Of a stretch of 64,000 nt of DNA, positions 8,774-17,971 are shown piece by piece (positions within the stretch are counted from its first letter, which is position 1; each line of letters begins with the position of its first letter). Location of the stretch: contig DATGHU010000034.1 of assembly GCA_035307765.1 (NCBI GenBank), positions 124,001 to 188,000 of the forward strand, written 5' to 3'. Below the pieces are notes generated by a model. That model was not told where the DNA came from. It made no database searches and was given only the letters and a program-made list of their open reading frames with translations. Source of the DNA: a bacterium. Lineage in GTDB: Bacteria; Sysuimicrobiota; Sysuimicrobiia; Sysuimicrobiales; Segetimicrobiaceae. The position numbers and the translations under genes are program-made.

Positions 8774-9232
8774 CTACGACGAGTGCGCCAGGACTTCGGG
8801 CAGCGCCTGGTACTCCGCCACACTCCGGTACGGTCGCTCGAGGATGAAGTCCAGACACAACCCCGCCCCCAACAGGGTCGGACTGATCGTGTCGACGCCC
8901 AGTTCTTTGTACGCCTCGGCCCGCAACGGATCGTAGATCCGGGCGATCACCCGTGCGACCTTGAACTTCATCTTCGCGATCTGCGCGGACATGATGTTCG
9001 AGTTGTCCCCGCTGGTCGTCGCGGCGAACGCCCCGGCCCGCTCGATGCCCGCTTTCCGCAGCACATCCTCATCGATCCCGATCCCCAACACCGTCTTGCC
9101 ATGAAAACTCCGGCCCAGCCGCCGAAACGACTCTCGGTCCCGATCGATAACCGCGAGCGAGTGCCCGCTGGCCTCCAGCATCAGCGCCAGGGCCGCCCCC
9201 ACTCGTCCGCACCCCAGAATGACGATGTGCAT
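8774..9232 (-). CDS. TrkA-N domain protein, RCK_N only
   Basis: 152 aa from MHIVILGCGRVG (an ATG nine bases earlier is also possible). The nucleotide-binding glycine loop GCGRVGAALALML is followed by VIDRDRESFRRLG, then TSGDNSNIMSAQIAK as in TrkA-N domains. No TrkA-C domain follows; the last 35 residues are unlike RCK_C. With the full-length TrkA gene 23 bases downstream it probably forms a heteromeric pair of regulatory subunits, as in Ktr/Trk systems that use two RCK proteins. The transporter partner is not in the window. Confidence 0.85.
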   Translation of the reverse strand: MHIVILGCGRVGAALALMLEASGHSLAVIDRDRESFRRLGRSFHGKTVLGIGIDEDVLRKAGIERAGAFAATTSGDNSNIMSAQIAKMKFKVARVIARIYDPLRAEAYKELGVDTISPTLLGAGLCLDFILERPYRSVAEYQALPEVLAHSS

Positions 9233-9304
9233 CGCACCCACCCTCCCTTTGATCCATTCCCCAGTCGCCCGGCCCCGAGGACCCGCACCCTTGCCCTCCC
9301 CTCC

Positions 9305-9973
9305 TTACACCGAGCGCCCGGGCGCTTCCTTGTGCGCGGCGACGGTACCCGGGAGGCGGGGAGCGGCCCCGGCGGAGATCGCGGGCTCATCGACCGAGGC
9401 CCCGATGCTCGTCTCCGCCAGGCGGTCGATGATCACTTCGCAGGGGGCGCTCCGAAAGAGCGACTCCGCGGTTCTCGCCGTCGATCCTTCGGTAAACCCC
9501 ATGTCCGGCGAGATCCCCAACACGATCAGATCGACTCCCTTGTCCCGGGCGACACGCGCGATCCCCTCCCCCGCATCCCTGGCCCGGATGATTTCCGCGT
9601 GCGGCTCGAGGTTATGCAGGGCGACGATCGTTTTGGCCTGCTCGAGCGCCCGATTCGCGCGCACCTCCGCTTCAGGCAGCGGCACGCCCAACGAGAGCGT
9701 CCGCGGGACCTCCAGAACGTAGCCGAGAAAAATCGCGGCTTTCTGCGGGGCCCCCAATCGGCTGGCGAGCTCGACCGCCCGCTCTGAGTAGTAGTGCTCA
9801 AGAATGGGCACCAGGATAGTCTGGACCGCCCCCACCGAGCGGACCGCGCGGGCGACTTCCTGCGGAACCGCCCGAGGCACGCGCAACATCCACCAGAGCA
9901 GGGCACCCATCGGCACCGCGAATGCCCCCGCCAGCACGGCTCCAAGCAGGCTGACGTGCAGCGGCGGGATCAT
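9305..9973 (-). CDS. Membrane-anchored universal stress protein
   Basis: 222 aa. The N-terminus is a hydrophobic segment (VSLLGAVLAGAFAVPMGALL) that would anchor the protein. A UspA-like alpha/beta domain starts at TILVPILEHYYSERAVELAS, and DLIVLGISPDMG matches the GxxG-type nucleotide loop of Usp proteins. ATP-binding Usp proteins have a G-x2-G-x9-G motif; here it is only partly kept. It overlaps by 4 bases with a small membrane protein gene upstream and lies next to two TrkA genes. Usp domains often regulate transporters, so a role in K+ or cation transport is plausible but not shown. Confidence 0.7.
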   Translation of the reverse strand: MIPPLHVSLLGAVLAGAFAVPMGALLWWMLRVPRAVPQEVARAVRSVGAVQTILVPILEHYYSERAVELASRLGAPQKAAIFLGYVLEVPRTLSLGVPLPEAEVRANRALEQAKTIVALHNLEPHAEIIRARDAGEGIARVARDKGVDLIVLGISPDMGFTEGSTARTAESLFRSAPCEVIIDRLAETSIGASVDEPAISAGAAPRLPGTVAAHKEAPGRSV

Positions 9974-10197
9974 CGGGCGCCTCGCCGGCGAAGGTAGGCA
10001 AAGACGAAAGAGAGCCGGTACGCGCCGAACCCAACAAACCCCAGCCCCACCAGCACGGCCGTGAGGTGGAAGCCGAACGCCAAGGTGCGGGCGAGCACCA
10101 CGATACCCAGGACCACCATCAACACGGCGGTTACCGTGTGATAGGCGTCGGCCCGAGTGAACTTCACCGCTTCAGCCACGGGCCCGCTCATCGGCAT
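9970..10197 (-). CDS. Small two-helix membrane protein
   Basis: 75 aa protein with two predicted membrane helices (TAVLMVVLGIVVLARTLAFG and HLTAVLVGLGFVGFGAYRL) and a basic C-terminus LRRRGAR that would face the cytoplasm. No family is recognised. It shares an ATGA overlap with the membrane-anchored Usp gene, so the two are almost certainly co-translated and may form a complex. The next gene upstream is pth, 169 bases away. Confidence 0.65.
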   Translation of the reverse strand: MPMSGPVAEAVKFTRADAYHTVTAVLMVVLGIVVLARTLAFGFHLTAVLVGLGFVGFGAYRLSFVFAYLRRRGAR

Positions 10198-10366
10198 CCT
10201 TCAAGATGCCCCACCCGCCATAGGATACGGGACGCTGGTTCGATGCAAGGACGCCGGCCCCACCATCGGCAAGTCCCAGAGGCAGAAGCACGCACCGAAA
10301 CCGCCAGGTGCGGGCTTTGCGCTAACGGTCTCGAGGGTACGGATCCACGATTCGGCATGGGTCACC

Positions 10367-10993
10367 TCATCGCGCCGGATATGACACCGGGCGATCTCCC
10401 TCTCCCGGCGCCTGCACCAGACTCTCCGACGTCGGCCGGCGGTTGTACCGGTTCATCGCCGCAGCCAGTCCGTCGGTCGCGGCCACAAACGCCGCCTCAG
10501 CAGCCTGAGTGACGGCGCGGTCGATCGTCAATCGCTCCTCGGCGGTGAACCGATCTAGAACGAACTCGGCTGGATCCACCCCCGCGGGCGGGCGTCCGGT
10601 TCCGATCCGCAGGCGCGCAAATGCGCCGGTGCCCAACTCCTCCATGATCGACCGCACGCCGTTGTGCCCCCCCGCCCCGTCCCCCGGTCTGATCCGAATG
10701 TGTCCGAGCGCAAGGTCGAGGTCGTCGTGAACGACGAGCAGATCGCCGGGGCCGCGATGCCTGCGGCGAAGGAGGTCCTTCACCGCTTGACCACTCACGT
10801 TCATATACGTTTCGGGGATCGCCAGGATCAGCGAGGCTGACGCCACCCGCGTCTTCCCCCAGGCCGTCCACCCATCCTCTTGCAGCTCGACCCGAAGGCG
10901 CTCGGCGAGGCATCGGACCACATCGTGGCCGAGGTTGTGCCGGGTGTTCTTGTAGCGGCGCCCGGGATTGCCGAGCCCGATCACGATCATCAT
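10367..10993 (-). CDS. pth: Peptidyl-tRNA hydrolase
   Basis: 208 aa enzyme that frees tRNA from stalled peptidyl-tRNA. The start at 10993 (MMIVIGLGNPG) matches the family. Key motifs are VIGLGNPGRRYKNTRHNLGH (catalytic His and Asn), PETYMNVSG, VVHDDLDLALG with catalytic Asp, GGHNGVRSI and RLRIGTGRP. The usual Pth C-terminal extension is slightly longer and ends in a basic tail. It sits downstream of rplY (Ctc), a common pairing in Gram-positive bacteria, but a hairpin terminator lies between them. Confidence 0.95.
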   Translation of the reverse strand: MMIVIGLGNPGRRYKNTRHNLGHDVVRCLAERLRVELQEDGWTAWGKTRVASASLILAIPETYMNVSGQAVKDLLRRRHRGPGDLLVVHDDLDLALGHIRIRPGDGAGGHNGVRSIMEELGTGAFARLRIGTGRPPAGVDPAEFVLDRFTAEERLTIDRAVTQAAEAAFVAATDGLAAAMNRYNRRPTSESLVQAPGEGDRPVSYPAR

Positions 10994-11067
10994 CAGAACG
11001 GCACAACGTGGAGGGTGCCGACCCTCGCAGGTGGGCGGCAAGCACTTCGGGCGGCGGCCGGGGACAG

Positions 11068-11092
11068 AAAAGGCGCGGGGTTCACCGCGCCC
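11068..11092 (-). terminator. Rho-independent terminator of rplY
   Basis: On the minus strand a 7-bp GC stem (GGCGCGG / CCGCGCC, arms 11085-11091 and 11072-11078, 6-base loop) is followed by TTTT at 11071-11068. It lies between the rplY stop and the pth start. Confidence 0.65.
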
Positions 11093-11199
11093 TTCACCAC
11101 TCCCTTCCGAACCACCCTAGTCCACGATTGCGCCCGCACGGTATCCATAAAAAGGAAGTATCGGGCACGCGCGGTCGCAGGCAGGCACCGCGGCACGTA

Positions 11200-11940
11200 C
11201 TACTCTTTCTTGTCCGCCTTTGCGGGCTTCGCGTCGGCCTTGGGCGCCTTCGCCTCCGCCCTCGCTGCGGGTTCGGCTTTCGCCTCCCCTTCGGCTTCCG
11301 CCCCGGGCTCCTTCCCAACCAGCTCCGGCTCAGTCGCCGCCGCGCCCTCGACCGGCGCCGCCACCTCTTCCGCCTTCGGCGCCACCACCGCCGCGATCAC
11401 CTCTTCTGGAGCGGTTACGATCTCGAGCCCTTGGTCGACCGGCAAGTCCCGCACGTGAAGCGACGCACCGATGCGCAGCGCCTCCACACTGACCGTCACG
11501 TGCTCCGGGATCGCGGTCGGCAGGCACCTGACGAGCACCTCACGTAGATGCTGCTCGAGGATGCCGCCGGACGCGGCAACCCCCTCCGGCACGCCCGTGA
11601 GCACGACGGGGACGCGCGCTTCGATCTTGTCGGTGAGGCTGATTTGGTGCAGGTCGACGTGAAGGACCTCGTGCCGCAGGTGGTCGTGCTGGATCTCGGC
11701 GACCATGACGGTATCCGTGGTCTCCTCGCCGTTGAGTTTTACCCGCAGGTCGATGAGGACGTTGCGCCCCGCCTCCGTGCGCAGCGCACCCAGGAGCGCC
11801 TTGCGGTCGACGGTCAGCGCAACCGGCGTCCGGCCCCGTCCGTACAGAACGGCGGGCACCAACCCCGCCTGCCTGACCCTCTTGACCGCGTTCTTTCCGA
11901 GTTCAACTCGCGGCGACGCCGCTAGGCTGATCCGCTCCAT
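11200..11940 (-). CDS. rplY: 50S ribosomal protein L25 / general stress protein Ctc
   Basis: 246 aa two-domain L25 (TL5/Ctc type) that binds 5S rRNA. The N-terminal L25 domain has RVRQAGLVPAVLYGRGRTPV and VMVAEIQHDHLRHEVLHVDL, and the beta-domain has PVVLTGVPEGVAASGGILEQ and PTAIPEHVTVSVEALRIGAS. After about residue 190 comes a low-complexity Ala/Lys/Glu-rich tail (EAEGEAKAEPAARAEAKAPK) that is common in TL5/Ctc proteins and probably disordered. A promoter with TTGTGT and TATAAT lies about 85 bases upstream and a terminator just downstream, so it is probably transcribed alone. Confidence 0.95.
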   Translation of the reverse strand: MERISLAASPRVELGKNAVKRVRQAGLVPAVLYGRGRTPVALTVDRKALLGALRTEAGRNVLIDLRVKLNGEETTDTVMVAEIQHDHLRHEVLHVDLHQISLTDKIEARVPVVLTGVPEGVAASGGILEQHLREVLVRCLPTAIPEHVTVSVEALRIGASLHVRDLPVDQGLEIVTAPEEVIAAVVAPKAEEVAAPVEGAAATEPELVGKEPGAEAEGEAKAEPAARAEAKAPKADAKPAKADKKE

Positions 11941-12024
11941 TTGCGTCGTCCCCCTTTATCCGCCGGGAGGGCCTGCGCAACCGCGCCCCCGGAAACGAAC
12001 CCCTGCGCAGGCTCACGACCGGTC

Positions 12025-12053
12025 ATTATAGCACTCGCGAGTAGGTGACACAA
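12025..12053 (-). promoter_or_regulatory. Promoter of rplY
   Basis: On the minus strand, -35 TTGTGT (12053-12048), 17-base spacer and extended -10 TGCTATAAT (TATAAT at 12030-12025). The predicted start near 12018 gives a leader of about 78 bases before the rplY ATG. Confidence 0.6.
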
Positions 12054-12083
12054 CCTCGGCAAAGCAAGAAGCCGGGGCGTCCC

Positions 12084-12545
12084 TTAGTCCTTGGGTGGGA
12101 CCGGGGGGTAGCGGGCGAGGTCGATCGCCGCATCTTGTAGCAGCCGTTCCGCAACGGAATCGGGGTAGGACGCGCCGTAGACGATGCGCACCAAGCCGGC
12201 ATTGACGATCATCTTCGCGCAGGTCAAACAGGGCTGATGAGTACAGTAGAGGGTGGCGCCGGGAATCCGCACCCCGTGATAGGCCGCCTGGATGATCGCG
12301 TTCTGCTCGGCATGAAGGCACAAGCAGGTATCCAGCGCCGTCCCAGGGGCCGCACCCGATCGGCAGCGGTCGCACCCCCCATCGCCGCAATTGGGCCTCC
12401 CGCGGGGCGTCTCATTGTACCCGGTGCTCAACACCATTCGGTCGTTGACGATGACCGCACCCACTTGCCTGCGCAGACAGGTAGACCGGGTGGCGGCCAG
12501 ATGCGCCAGGTTCATAAAGTACTCGTCCCAAGAGGGCCGGGCCAC
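12084..12545 (-). CDS. dCMP deaminase (ComEB-like)
   Basis: 153 aa zinc deaminase converting dCMP to dUMP for thymidylate synthesis. The catalytic zinc motif LCLHAEQNAIIQAA (HAE) is followed by CTHQPCLTCAKMIVNAG (PCxxC). The insert PNCGDGGCDRCRS before the HAE carries extra cysteines, as in bacterial dCMP/ComEB deaminases. The start MARPSWDEYFMNLA fits the family. It lies 5 bases after upp, in the same glyA-upp-dCMP deaminase order seen in many Firmicutes, so the pair serves pyrimidine salvage. Confidence 0.93.
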   Translation of the reverse strand: MARPSWDEYFMNLAHLAATRSTCLRRQVGAVIVNDRMVLSTGYNETPRGRPNCGDGGCDRCRSGAAPGTALDTCLCLHAEQNAIIQAAYHGVRIPGATLYCTHQPCLTCAKMIVNAGLVRIVYGASYPDSVAERLLQDAAIDLARYPPVPPKD

Positions 12546-12550
12546 GTGGA

Positions 12551-13180
12551 TCAGCGGGTACCGTACAAACGGTCCCCGGCATCGCCCAACCCGGGCAGGA
12601 TGTACCCGTGCTCGTTCAACCGCTCGTCGACCGCGGCGGTGTAGATGTCCACGTCGGGGTGCCCGGAGTGGACCCGCCGGATCCCCTCGGGGGCGGCGAT
12701 GAGCACCATCAGCCGGATGGTGCGGGCCCCGCGCGTTTTGAGCAGATCGATCGATTCGACGGCCGATCCGCCGGTGGCCAGCATCGGATCCACCACCAGC
12801 ACCTGGCGGTTGCCGACATCGGGGGGGAGCTTGCAGTAGTAGGTGTGCGGAGCCAGGGTCGCGGGATCGCGGTAGATCCCGATGTGGCCGACCCGGGCCG
12901 TTGGCATCAGGCGGAGAATCCCCGCCTCCATCGCCAGCCCGGCTCGGAGGATCGGGACCACAGCGATTTCCTGCCCCGCGATCGTCGCCCCCTTCGCCAG
13001 GGTCAGGGGGGTCTGCACGTCGATCGGGCGGACCGGCAGGTCGCTGGTTGCCTCAAAGGCCATCAGCATCGCGATCTCCTCGACCAGCTCGCGGAACTCT
13101 TTGTGGCCCGTCCGCTGGTCACGGAGGATCGAAAGTTTGTGCTGGATCAGGGGGTGGTCGAAGACCCGAACCTGACCCAC
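12551..13180 (-). CDS. upp: Uracil phosphoribosyltransferase
   Basis: 209 aa, the full family length. It converts uracil and PRPP to UMP. It starts [22 protein letters not shown], carries [19 protein letters not shown], the PRPP-binding loop [20 protein letters not shown], and the uracil-binding C-terminus [17 protein letters not shown]. It lies 38 bases downstream of glyA and 5 upstream of the dCMP deaminase, within the housekeeping block. Confidence 0.97.
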   Translation of the reverse strand: MGQVRVFDHPLIQHKLSILRDQRTGHKEFRELVEEIAMLMAFEATSDLPVRPIDVQTPLTLAKGATIAGQEIAVVPILRAGLAMEAGILRLMPTARVGHIGIYRDPATLAPHTYYCKLPPDVGNRQVLVVDPMLATGGSAVESIDLLKTRGARTIRLMVLIAAPEGIRRVHSGHPDVDIYTAAVDERLNEHGYILPGLGDAGDRLYGTR

Positions 13181-13218
13181 CGACTACCGCCCCATTCCGC
13201 CGAGCCGACGCGACACGA

Positions 13219-14472
13219 TCAGGTCACTTCCACCGGCTCCGGGTAGACGGGGAATGAGGTGCACAGATCCCTCACCTGGCCGCGCACGCGCTCGGCGATC
13301 GCCGCGTCCTCGGGAGCTTGGAGCACCTCGTCGATCCAGGCAGCGATCCGTCGCATCTCTTTGGGGCCCATCCCGCGTGTCGTCATCGCGGGCGTCCCGA
13401 TTCTGATTCCGCTGGTGGTCATCGGTTTTTCCGGATCGAAGGGAATCATGTTCTTGTTCACGATGATGTGGGCGTTCCCCAACGCCTTCTCCGCCTTTCG
13501 CCCGGTGAGAGACCGCTTGCGCACGTCGAGCAGCACCAGGTGATTATCCGTGCCCCCAGAGACGACGTGATAGCCGGTACTCCGGAACGCCTCCGCCAAC
13601 GCGCGCGCGTTCTCGACGATGCGCGCGGCATAGGTTCGAAACGCCGGCTGGGAAGCTTCCAGGAAGCACACCGCCTTGGCGGCGATACAGTGCTCGAGCG
13701 GGCCGCCCTGGAGACCGGGGAATACCGCTTTGTCAACCTGCGACGCGTAGGAAGCCCGGCAGAGGATCATTCCGCCGCGCGGGCCGCGCAGCGTTTTGTG
13801 GGTCGTCGACGTCACGACATCCGCGTACGGCACCGGATCCGGATGCGCCTTCCCGGCCACCAGTCCAGAGAAGTGAGCCATGTCCACCATCATCAAGGCG
13901 CTCACATCATCGCAGATCGCCCGGATGCGCGGGAAGTCAAAGGTACGGGAGTACGCGGTCGCTCCGGTGACGATGATCTTTGGACGGTGCTCCTTGGCCA
14001 ACCGTGCGAGCACGTCGTAATCGATCTGTTCGCTGCGCTCGTCGACCCCGTACGGGATGACGCGGTAGAGTTGGCCGGAAAAGTTCACCGGGCTCCCGTG
14101 GGTCAGGTGCCCGCCGTGCGCCAGATTCATCGCCAGGATCGGATCGCCGGGCTTAATAAAAGCGAAGTACGCGGCCATATTCGCTTGAGCCCCTGCATGC
14201 GGTTGGACGTTCGCGTGCTCGGCGCCGAACAGAGTTTTAGCCCGATCGATGGCCAACTGCTCCACGACATCGACGAACTCGCACCCGCCGTAGTAGCGTT
14301 TGCCGGGATACCCCTCGGCGTACTTGTTGGTCAGCGCGGTCCCGAGGGTTTCCAGGATGGCGCGGCTCGCGTAGTTCTCCGATGCGATGAGATTCACTTG
14401 GAAGCGCTGGCGCTCGACGTCCTGGGCGATCGCCTGCGCGACATCTGGATCCGTCCTCCGAAGCTCGCTCAT
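13219..14472 (-). CDS. glyA: Serine hydroxymethyltransferase
   Basis: 417 aa PLP enzyme that makes glycine and methylene-tetrahydrofolate from serine. Motifs: [57 protein letters not shown], and the PLP lysine in [20 protein letters not shown]. The C-terminus [17 protein letters not shown] is standard. Its methylene-THF feeds thymidylate synthesis, which matches the dCMP deaminase nearby. Confidence 0.98.
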   Translation of the reverse strand: MSELRRTDPDVAQAIAQDVERQRFQVNLIASENYASRAILETLGTALTNKYAEGYPGKRYYGGCEFVDVVEQLAIDRAKTLFGAEHANVQPHAGAQANMAAYFAFIKPGDPILAMNLAHGGHLTHGSPVNFSGQLYRVIPYGVDERSEQIDYDVLARLAKEHRPKIIVTGATAYSRTFDFPRIRAICDDVSALMMVDMAHFSGLVAGKAHPDPVPYADVVTSTTHKTLRGPRGGMILCRASYASQVDKAVFPGLQGGPLEHCIAAKAVCFLEASQPAFRTYAARIVENARALAEAFRSTGYHVVSGGTDNHLVLLDVRKRSLTGRKAEKALGNAHIIVNKNMIPFDPEKPMTTSGIRIGTPAMTTRGMGPKEMRRIAAWIDEVLQAPEDAAIAERVRGQVRDLCTSFPVYPEPVEVT

Positions 14473-14607
14473 GATGCACGCCTCCCTTCGCGCCGACCGT
14501 CCTCCGGCGCCCTACTGGTCCTCACTTCCGCGCACGCCGGTCGACCCCTGCCCGGCACTTCGCCACGCGCGCGGCAACCTCCAGACCGGAAAAGGTCCGG
14601 GACTCTT

Positions 14608-15264
14608 CTACCGAACACCATCGGGGACCGCGATCTCGCCCAGCACCTCGCGGATCGCGGCGAGCGGAACGGCCCCGACCCGCACCACCCCGGGCGGGGT
14701 CCGCGTGACGTCGACGACGGTTGACGGCCTGGCCAACGGGCACCGCCCCCCGTCCAAGATCAGGTCGACGTTGGCGCCCAGATCGAGGGCAACCTGCACC
14801 GCCGTGACCGGTGAGGGGAACCCGTGGGTGTTCGCGCTGGTGCCGACGATCGGAGCGCCGAGCATGTGGCAGATTGCGGCTGCGATCGGCAGCCCTGGTT
14901 GCCGCACCCCGATCGTCTCCCCACCGCCGGCGAGGGCGCGGGACAGGCTCGGCGCCATACGGCACACGATCGTGAGCGGTCCGGGCCAGAACCGATCCGC
15001 CAGCCGAACGGCGCTCTGCGGAAGTTCCGCCACCACCTGGCGCCACTGCGTGCGGTCCGCGACCAGCACCGGCACAGGGTCACTCGGCGGGCGCCGCTTG
15101 GCGGCAAACACTCGCGTGACCGCGACCTCGTCGGCCGCGACCGCACCCAACGCGTAGAAGGTTTCGGTGGGAAAGGCCACGAGCCCCCCGTCGCGGAGCA
15201 TCTCCAGCGCTCTGCGCGGCACGTCCTGACTCTTCTGATCAACCCCGATGATCTCCATCGCCAC
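14608..15264 (-). CDS. tsaC: L-threonylcarbamoyladenylate synthase (Sua5/YrdC)
   Basis: 218 aa YrdC-fold protein that makes threonylcarbamoyl-AMP for the t6A37 modification of ANN-decoding tRNAs. Motifs: GGLVAFPTETFYALGAVA, AAKRRPPSDPVPVLV, WPGPLTIVCRM, GVRQPGLPIAAAICHMLGAP and VGTSANTHGFPSPV, then STVVDVTRTPPGVVRVGAV. It lacks the extra C-terminal Sua5 domain. The start overlaps the prmC end by 26 bases, or 20 with the second ATG (15258). Genome position between prmC and glyA is typical of Firmicutes. Confidence 0.93.
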   Translation of the reverse strand: MAMEIIGVDQKSQDVPRRALEMLRDGGLVAFPTETFYALGAVAADEVAVTRVFAAKRRPPSDPVPVLVADRTQWRQVVAELPQSAVRLADRFWPGPLTIVCRMAPSLSRALAGGGETIGVRQPGLPIAAAICHMLGAPIVGTSANTHGFPSPVTAVQVALDLGANVDLILDGGRCPLARPSTVVDVTRTPPGVVRVGAVPLAAIREVLGEIAVPDGVR

Positions 15265-16195
15265 CCACTTTCAGAGCGATGACCACTCGCTCGACCCCAG
15301 CGTAGTCGTGCACGATGCAGGCAGGGGCAAATTGGCCTGTGCGATCGACGAGCTCGGCGATCGTGCGGGCCTGGTTCCAGACCGCCGACACTTCAAGGGC
15401 AAGCACTCCGCCGGCGGCGAGGTAGTGCCCGGCTTCGGCAATGATGGGGCGGTGGACGCTGAGGCCGTCGGGCCCTCCATCCAGAGCCACCGCGGGTTCG
15501 GCGTCGCGCACGTCGCGCGGCAGGTTGGTGAGCTCCGCCGTCGGGATATAGGGGGGGTTGGCCACCAGCGCGTCGACTCGACCCTCAAGGCCCCAAAATC
15601 TCAGGGGAACCAGCGCCGATCCTTCGGCCCATTCCAGGCGCTCCGCCACGCCACCCTGAGCGGCGTTGATCCGCGCCACCTCAAGGGCGGCCGCCGAAAC
15701 GTCGGTAGCAAACACCCGCGCCCGCGGGAGCAGGCGCGCCACCGCAATAGCGATCGCGCCGCTCCCGGTCCCGATATCCACGACCCGCGGGCTAGGGTGG
15801 TCCCGGAGGGCAGCTCCCACCACCTCGACGAGTCGCTCGGTCTCGGGGCGAGGGATCATCACACGGGCGTCCACCATGAAGTCGATCCCGAAGAACTCCC
15901 GGTGCCCCACGAGATAGGCAACCGGAATCCCCGCCGCCCGACGCGCGATCAGCGAAGCGTACACGGCCTCGGCGTCGGGTGGGAGCGGCGCACCGGGTCG
16001 AGCGAACAGCTCCTCCCGGCTCAGCCCGGCCGCGTGGCGGAGCAGGACCTCCGCCTCCAAGGGCCCGTCCAGGGGCGCCTCTACCATCTGGCGCAGCCGG
16101 GCCGTCCCCCACACCCACGCCTCGCGGCGGGATCGGGCGGGGGGATCGGATCGAGATCGGGATATCGGCGCAGCGATGCGCTGGTCGGGGATCAC
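15239..16195 (-). CDS. prmC: Release factor glutamine methyltransferase
   Basis: 318 aa SAM-dependent enzyme that methylates the Gln of the GGQ motif in RF1/RF2. It has the SAM loop VVDIGTGSGAIAIAVARLLP and the catalytic NPPYIPTAEL. The N-terminal helical domain includes EAEVLLRHAAGLSREELF and PVAYLVGHREFFGIDFMV, and RPETERLVE. Its start overlaps the stop of prfA by 4 bases (ATGA), so enzyme and substrate are co-translated. An N-terminal stretch of about 35 residues before the family domain is Arg/Ser-rich and a later start is possible. Confidence 0.96.
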   Translation of the reverse strand: MIPDQRIAAPISRSRSDPPARSRREAWVWGTARLRQMVEAPLDGPLEAEVLLRHAAGLSREELFARPGAPLPPDAEAVYASLIARRAAGIPVAYLVGHREFFGIDFMVDARVMIPRPETERLVEVVGAALRDHPSPRVVDIGTGSGAIAIAVARLLPRARVFATDVSAAALEVARINAAQGGVAERLEWAEGSALVPLRFWGLEGRVDALVANPPYIPTAELTNLPRDVRDAEPAVALDGGPDGLSVHRPIIAEAGHYLAAGGVLALEVSAVWNQARTIAELVDRTGQFAPACIVHDYAGVERVVIALKVGGDGDHRG

Positions 16196-17268
16196 GAGGC
16201 GGCGGTGAGACTCTCCGCGTGACTCGCCGCCGCGAGCGCTTCGATCAAGTCGTCGAGGGCACCGTCCAACACGGTGGGGAGATCGTGGACGGTCTTTCCG
16301 ATCCGGTGGTCGGTGATTCTATCCTGGGGAAAGTTGTACGTGCGGATCTTCTCGCTACGCTCACCGCTGCCGACCTGCCTGCGACGCGCTAGGGCGATTT
16401 CAGCCTGCTGCTGCTCAATGGCCCGTTCCAGCAAGTGCGCACGCAGGATCCGCATCGCCTTCTCGCGGTTTTGATGCTGAGACCGCTCATCCTGGCAGGC
16501 AATGACGATTCCGGTCGGCAGATGTGTGATCCGGACCGCGGTCTCGACTTTGTTGACGTTCTGGCCGCCCGCCCCGCCCGACCGATAGATGTCGATCCGG
16601 AGCTCATCAGGTCGGATCACGACATCCACTTCCTCGGCTTCCGGGAGGACCGCCACGGTCGCGGTGGACGTGTGGATCCGACCGCTGGCCTCAGTGGCGG
16701 GGACCCGCTGCACCCGGTGCACCCCGCTCTCGTACTTCAGCCGGCTGTACGCCCCTCGCCCCTGAATGCCGATGATAGCCTCCTTGAACCCGCCGAGACC
16801 TGTGGGGCTGCTGGAGAGCACCTCAGACTTCCACCCGTGGCGCTCCGCATACCGCATGTACATCCGGAGGAGGTCCCCGGCAAACAACGCGGCTTCCTCT
16901 CCACCCGCCCCGGCCCGAATCTCCACGATCACGCTCCGATCATCTCGGGGATCCCGGGGAACCAGGAGTTGTTCGATCGTCCGGGTTAAGTGGGCCTGCC
17001 GCGCGGCGAGGACGGCTTTCTCGGAGGCGGCGAGCGCGCGCAACTCGGGATCGCTCTCGCGCGATAGCGCGTCGACGTCGCCGAGCTCGCGGGTGATCCG
17101 CCGGTACTCTTGAAAGGCGGTCACCACCTGGGTGAGGCTGGCGTGCTCGCGCGCCACCTGCTGATATTGCCCGGGATCGGAGAAAATGGTGGGGTCCGCC
17201 AGCCGTTGGGCGAGCTCCTGGTGATGAGCCTCCAGTGCTTCAAGCCGGGTCAGGACTTCCGGACGCAC
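16192..17268 (-). CDS. prfA: Peptide chain release factor 1
   Basis: 358 aa release factor that reads UAA and UAG. The GGQ tripeptide lies in RSGGAGGQNVNKVETAVRIT, preceded by AGAGGEEAALFAGDLLRMY and PATEASGRIHTSTATVAVLP. The tRNA-mimic anticodon loop PxT is seen as VPATEASGR. The start is GTG at 17268, fixed by a perfect AGGAGGT Shine-Dalgarno 5 bases upstream. An extended -10 promoter lies about 25 bases before it, so this gene probably heads the prfA-prmC-sua5 transcript. Confidence 0.97.
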   Translation of the reverse strand: MRPEVLTRLEALEAHHQELAQRLADPTIFSDPGQYQQVAREHASLTQVVTAFQEYRRITRELGDVDALSRESDPELRALAASEKAVLAARQAHLTRTIEQLLVPRDPRDDRSVIVEIRAGAGGEEAALFAGDLLRMYMRYAERHGWKSEVLSSSPTGLGGFKEAIIGIQGRGAYSRLKYESGVHRVQRVPATEASGRIHTSTATVAVLPEAEEVDVVIRPDELRIDIYRSGGAGGQNVNKVETAVRITHLPTGIVIACQDERSQHQNREKAMRILRAHLLERAIEQQQAEIALARRRQVGSGERSEKIRTYNFPQDRITDHRIGKTVHDLPTVLDGALDDLIEALAAASHAESLTAAS

Positions 17269-17291
17269 GCGACCTCCTTCGGATCTTCCCT

Positions 17292-17300
17292 ATTATAGCA
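17292..17300 (-). promoter_or_regulatory. Extended -10 promoter of prfA operon
   Basis: Minus strand TGCTATAAT followed by AGGGAAG. No clear -35. The predicted transcription start near 17285 leaves a short leader containing AAGGAGGT before the prfA GTG. Confidence 0.55.
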
Positions 17301-17702
17301 TCGGACGGATGCCCTCCCGCCCGGCTCCGACTCACCGATGAGCACCACGCGCGGTGCCGGGATCGCTTCTTCGATCAGCGTGTCGTCCGGCCCCGGCCAT
17401 CCAGCAGTGCGGCCACATTCCAAGGGCCGCGGGCGCCGGGACGATCCCCCCCCCGGCGCACAGCCGGAGGATCTCGTCGCTCGCCGCGCAGCCACAGGCA
17501 GGAGCAGGGCAGGGCTCGAGCCGACGGGGCATGGACGAACCACGCGCCGCGGAACCCCAGACGACGCGACCGGCACGGTCAAGAGAACGCCGTCCCGCAA
17601 CGGGGGAGAAGGCGGCCGCTCACGCACGGGCGGGGTGAAGCGGTGACGACGGAGGCGCAGGCTGGCGGGGGGAGGCGTCCGATCGGCCGCGGGGCCGCGG
17701 CG
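17301..17702. other. Intergenic region between prfA and rpmE, no gene supported
   Basis: About 400 bases in which short open frames exist on both strands, but none has a recognisable domain, a good ribosome-binding site or family-like residue pattern. In Firmicutes this slot often holds a thymidine kinase or a DUF1385 gene. A decayed remnant of such a gene cannot be excluded but no motif supports it. Confidence 0.5.
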
Positions 17703-17906
17703 TCAGATCTGGATGCCGTACTTCTTGGCAAATTTCTGCACGCGGCCCTCGGAATCCACGAACTTGCGCTGGCCGGTGTAGAAGGGATGACACTTCGAGC
17801 AGATCTCCACTCGGATGTTCTCGCGCGTCGACCCAGTCGTGAACGTCTCGCCGCAGGCGCAGGTAACCGTGGTTTGCTTGTAATTGGGATGAATGCCCTT
17901 CTTCAT
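17703..17906 (-). CDS. rpmE: 50S ribosomal protein L31, zinc-binding form
   Basis: 67 aa from the ATG at 17906 ([20 protein letters not shown]). The cysteine pattern C-A-C near residue 16 and [20 protein letters not shown] gives the four ligands of C+ (zinc) L31. The C-terminus VQKFAKKYG is standard. A frame extending 19 codons upstream lacks family similarity. A good promoter (TTGCGC, TGGTATAAT) lies about 70 bases upstream. Confidence 0.97.
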   Translation of the reverse strand: MKKGIHPNYKQTTVTCACGETFTTGSTRENIRVEICSKCHPFYTGQRKFVDSEGRVQKFAKKYGIQI

Positions 17907-17971
17907 GGGAAGCCCACCTCGGGCCCCGCGCCGGGGTGACCGCTGGCGTCGGGGCGGATACAACAGGCGAA

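Noticed and set aside
10230-10250. GGTTCGATG, which could be the T-loop of a tRNA
   Set aside because: Flanking bases do not form the T stem, and no acceptor, D or anticodon arms fit.
17250-17702. Possible gene (thymidine kinase or DUF1385 type) between prfA and rpmE
   Set aside because: Open frames on both strands lack family residues and start signals.
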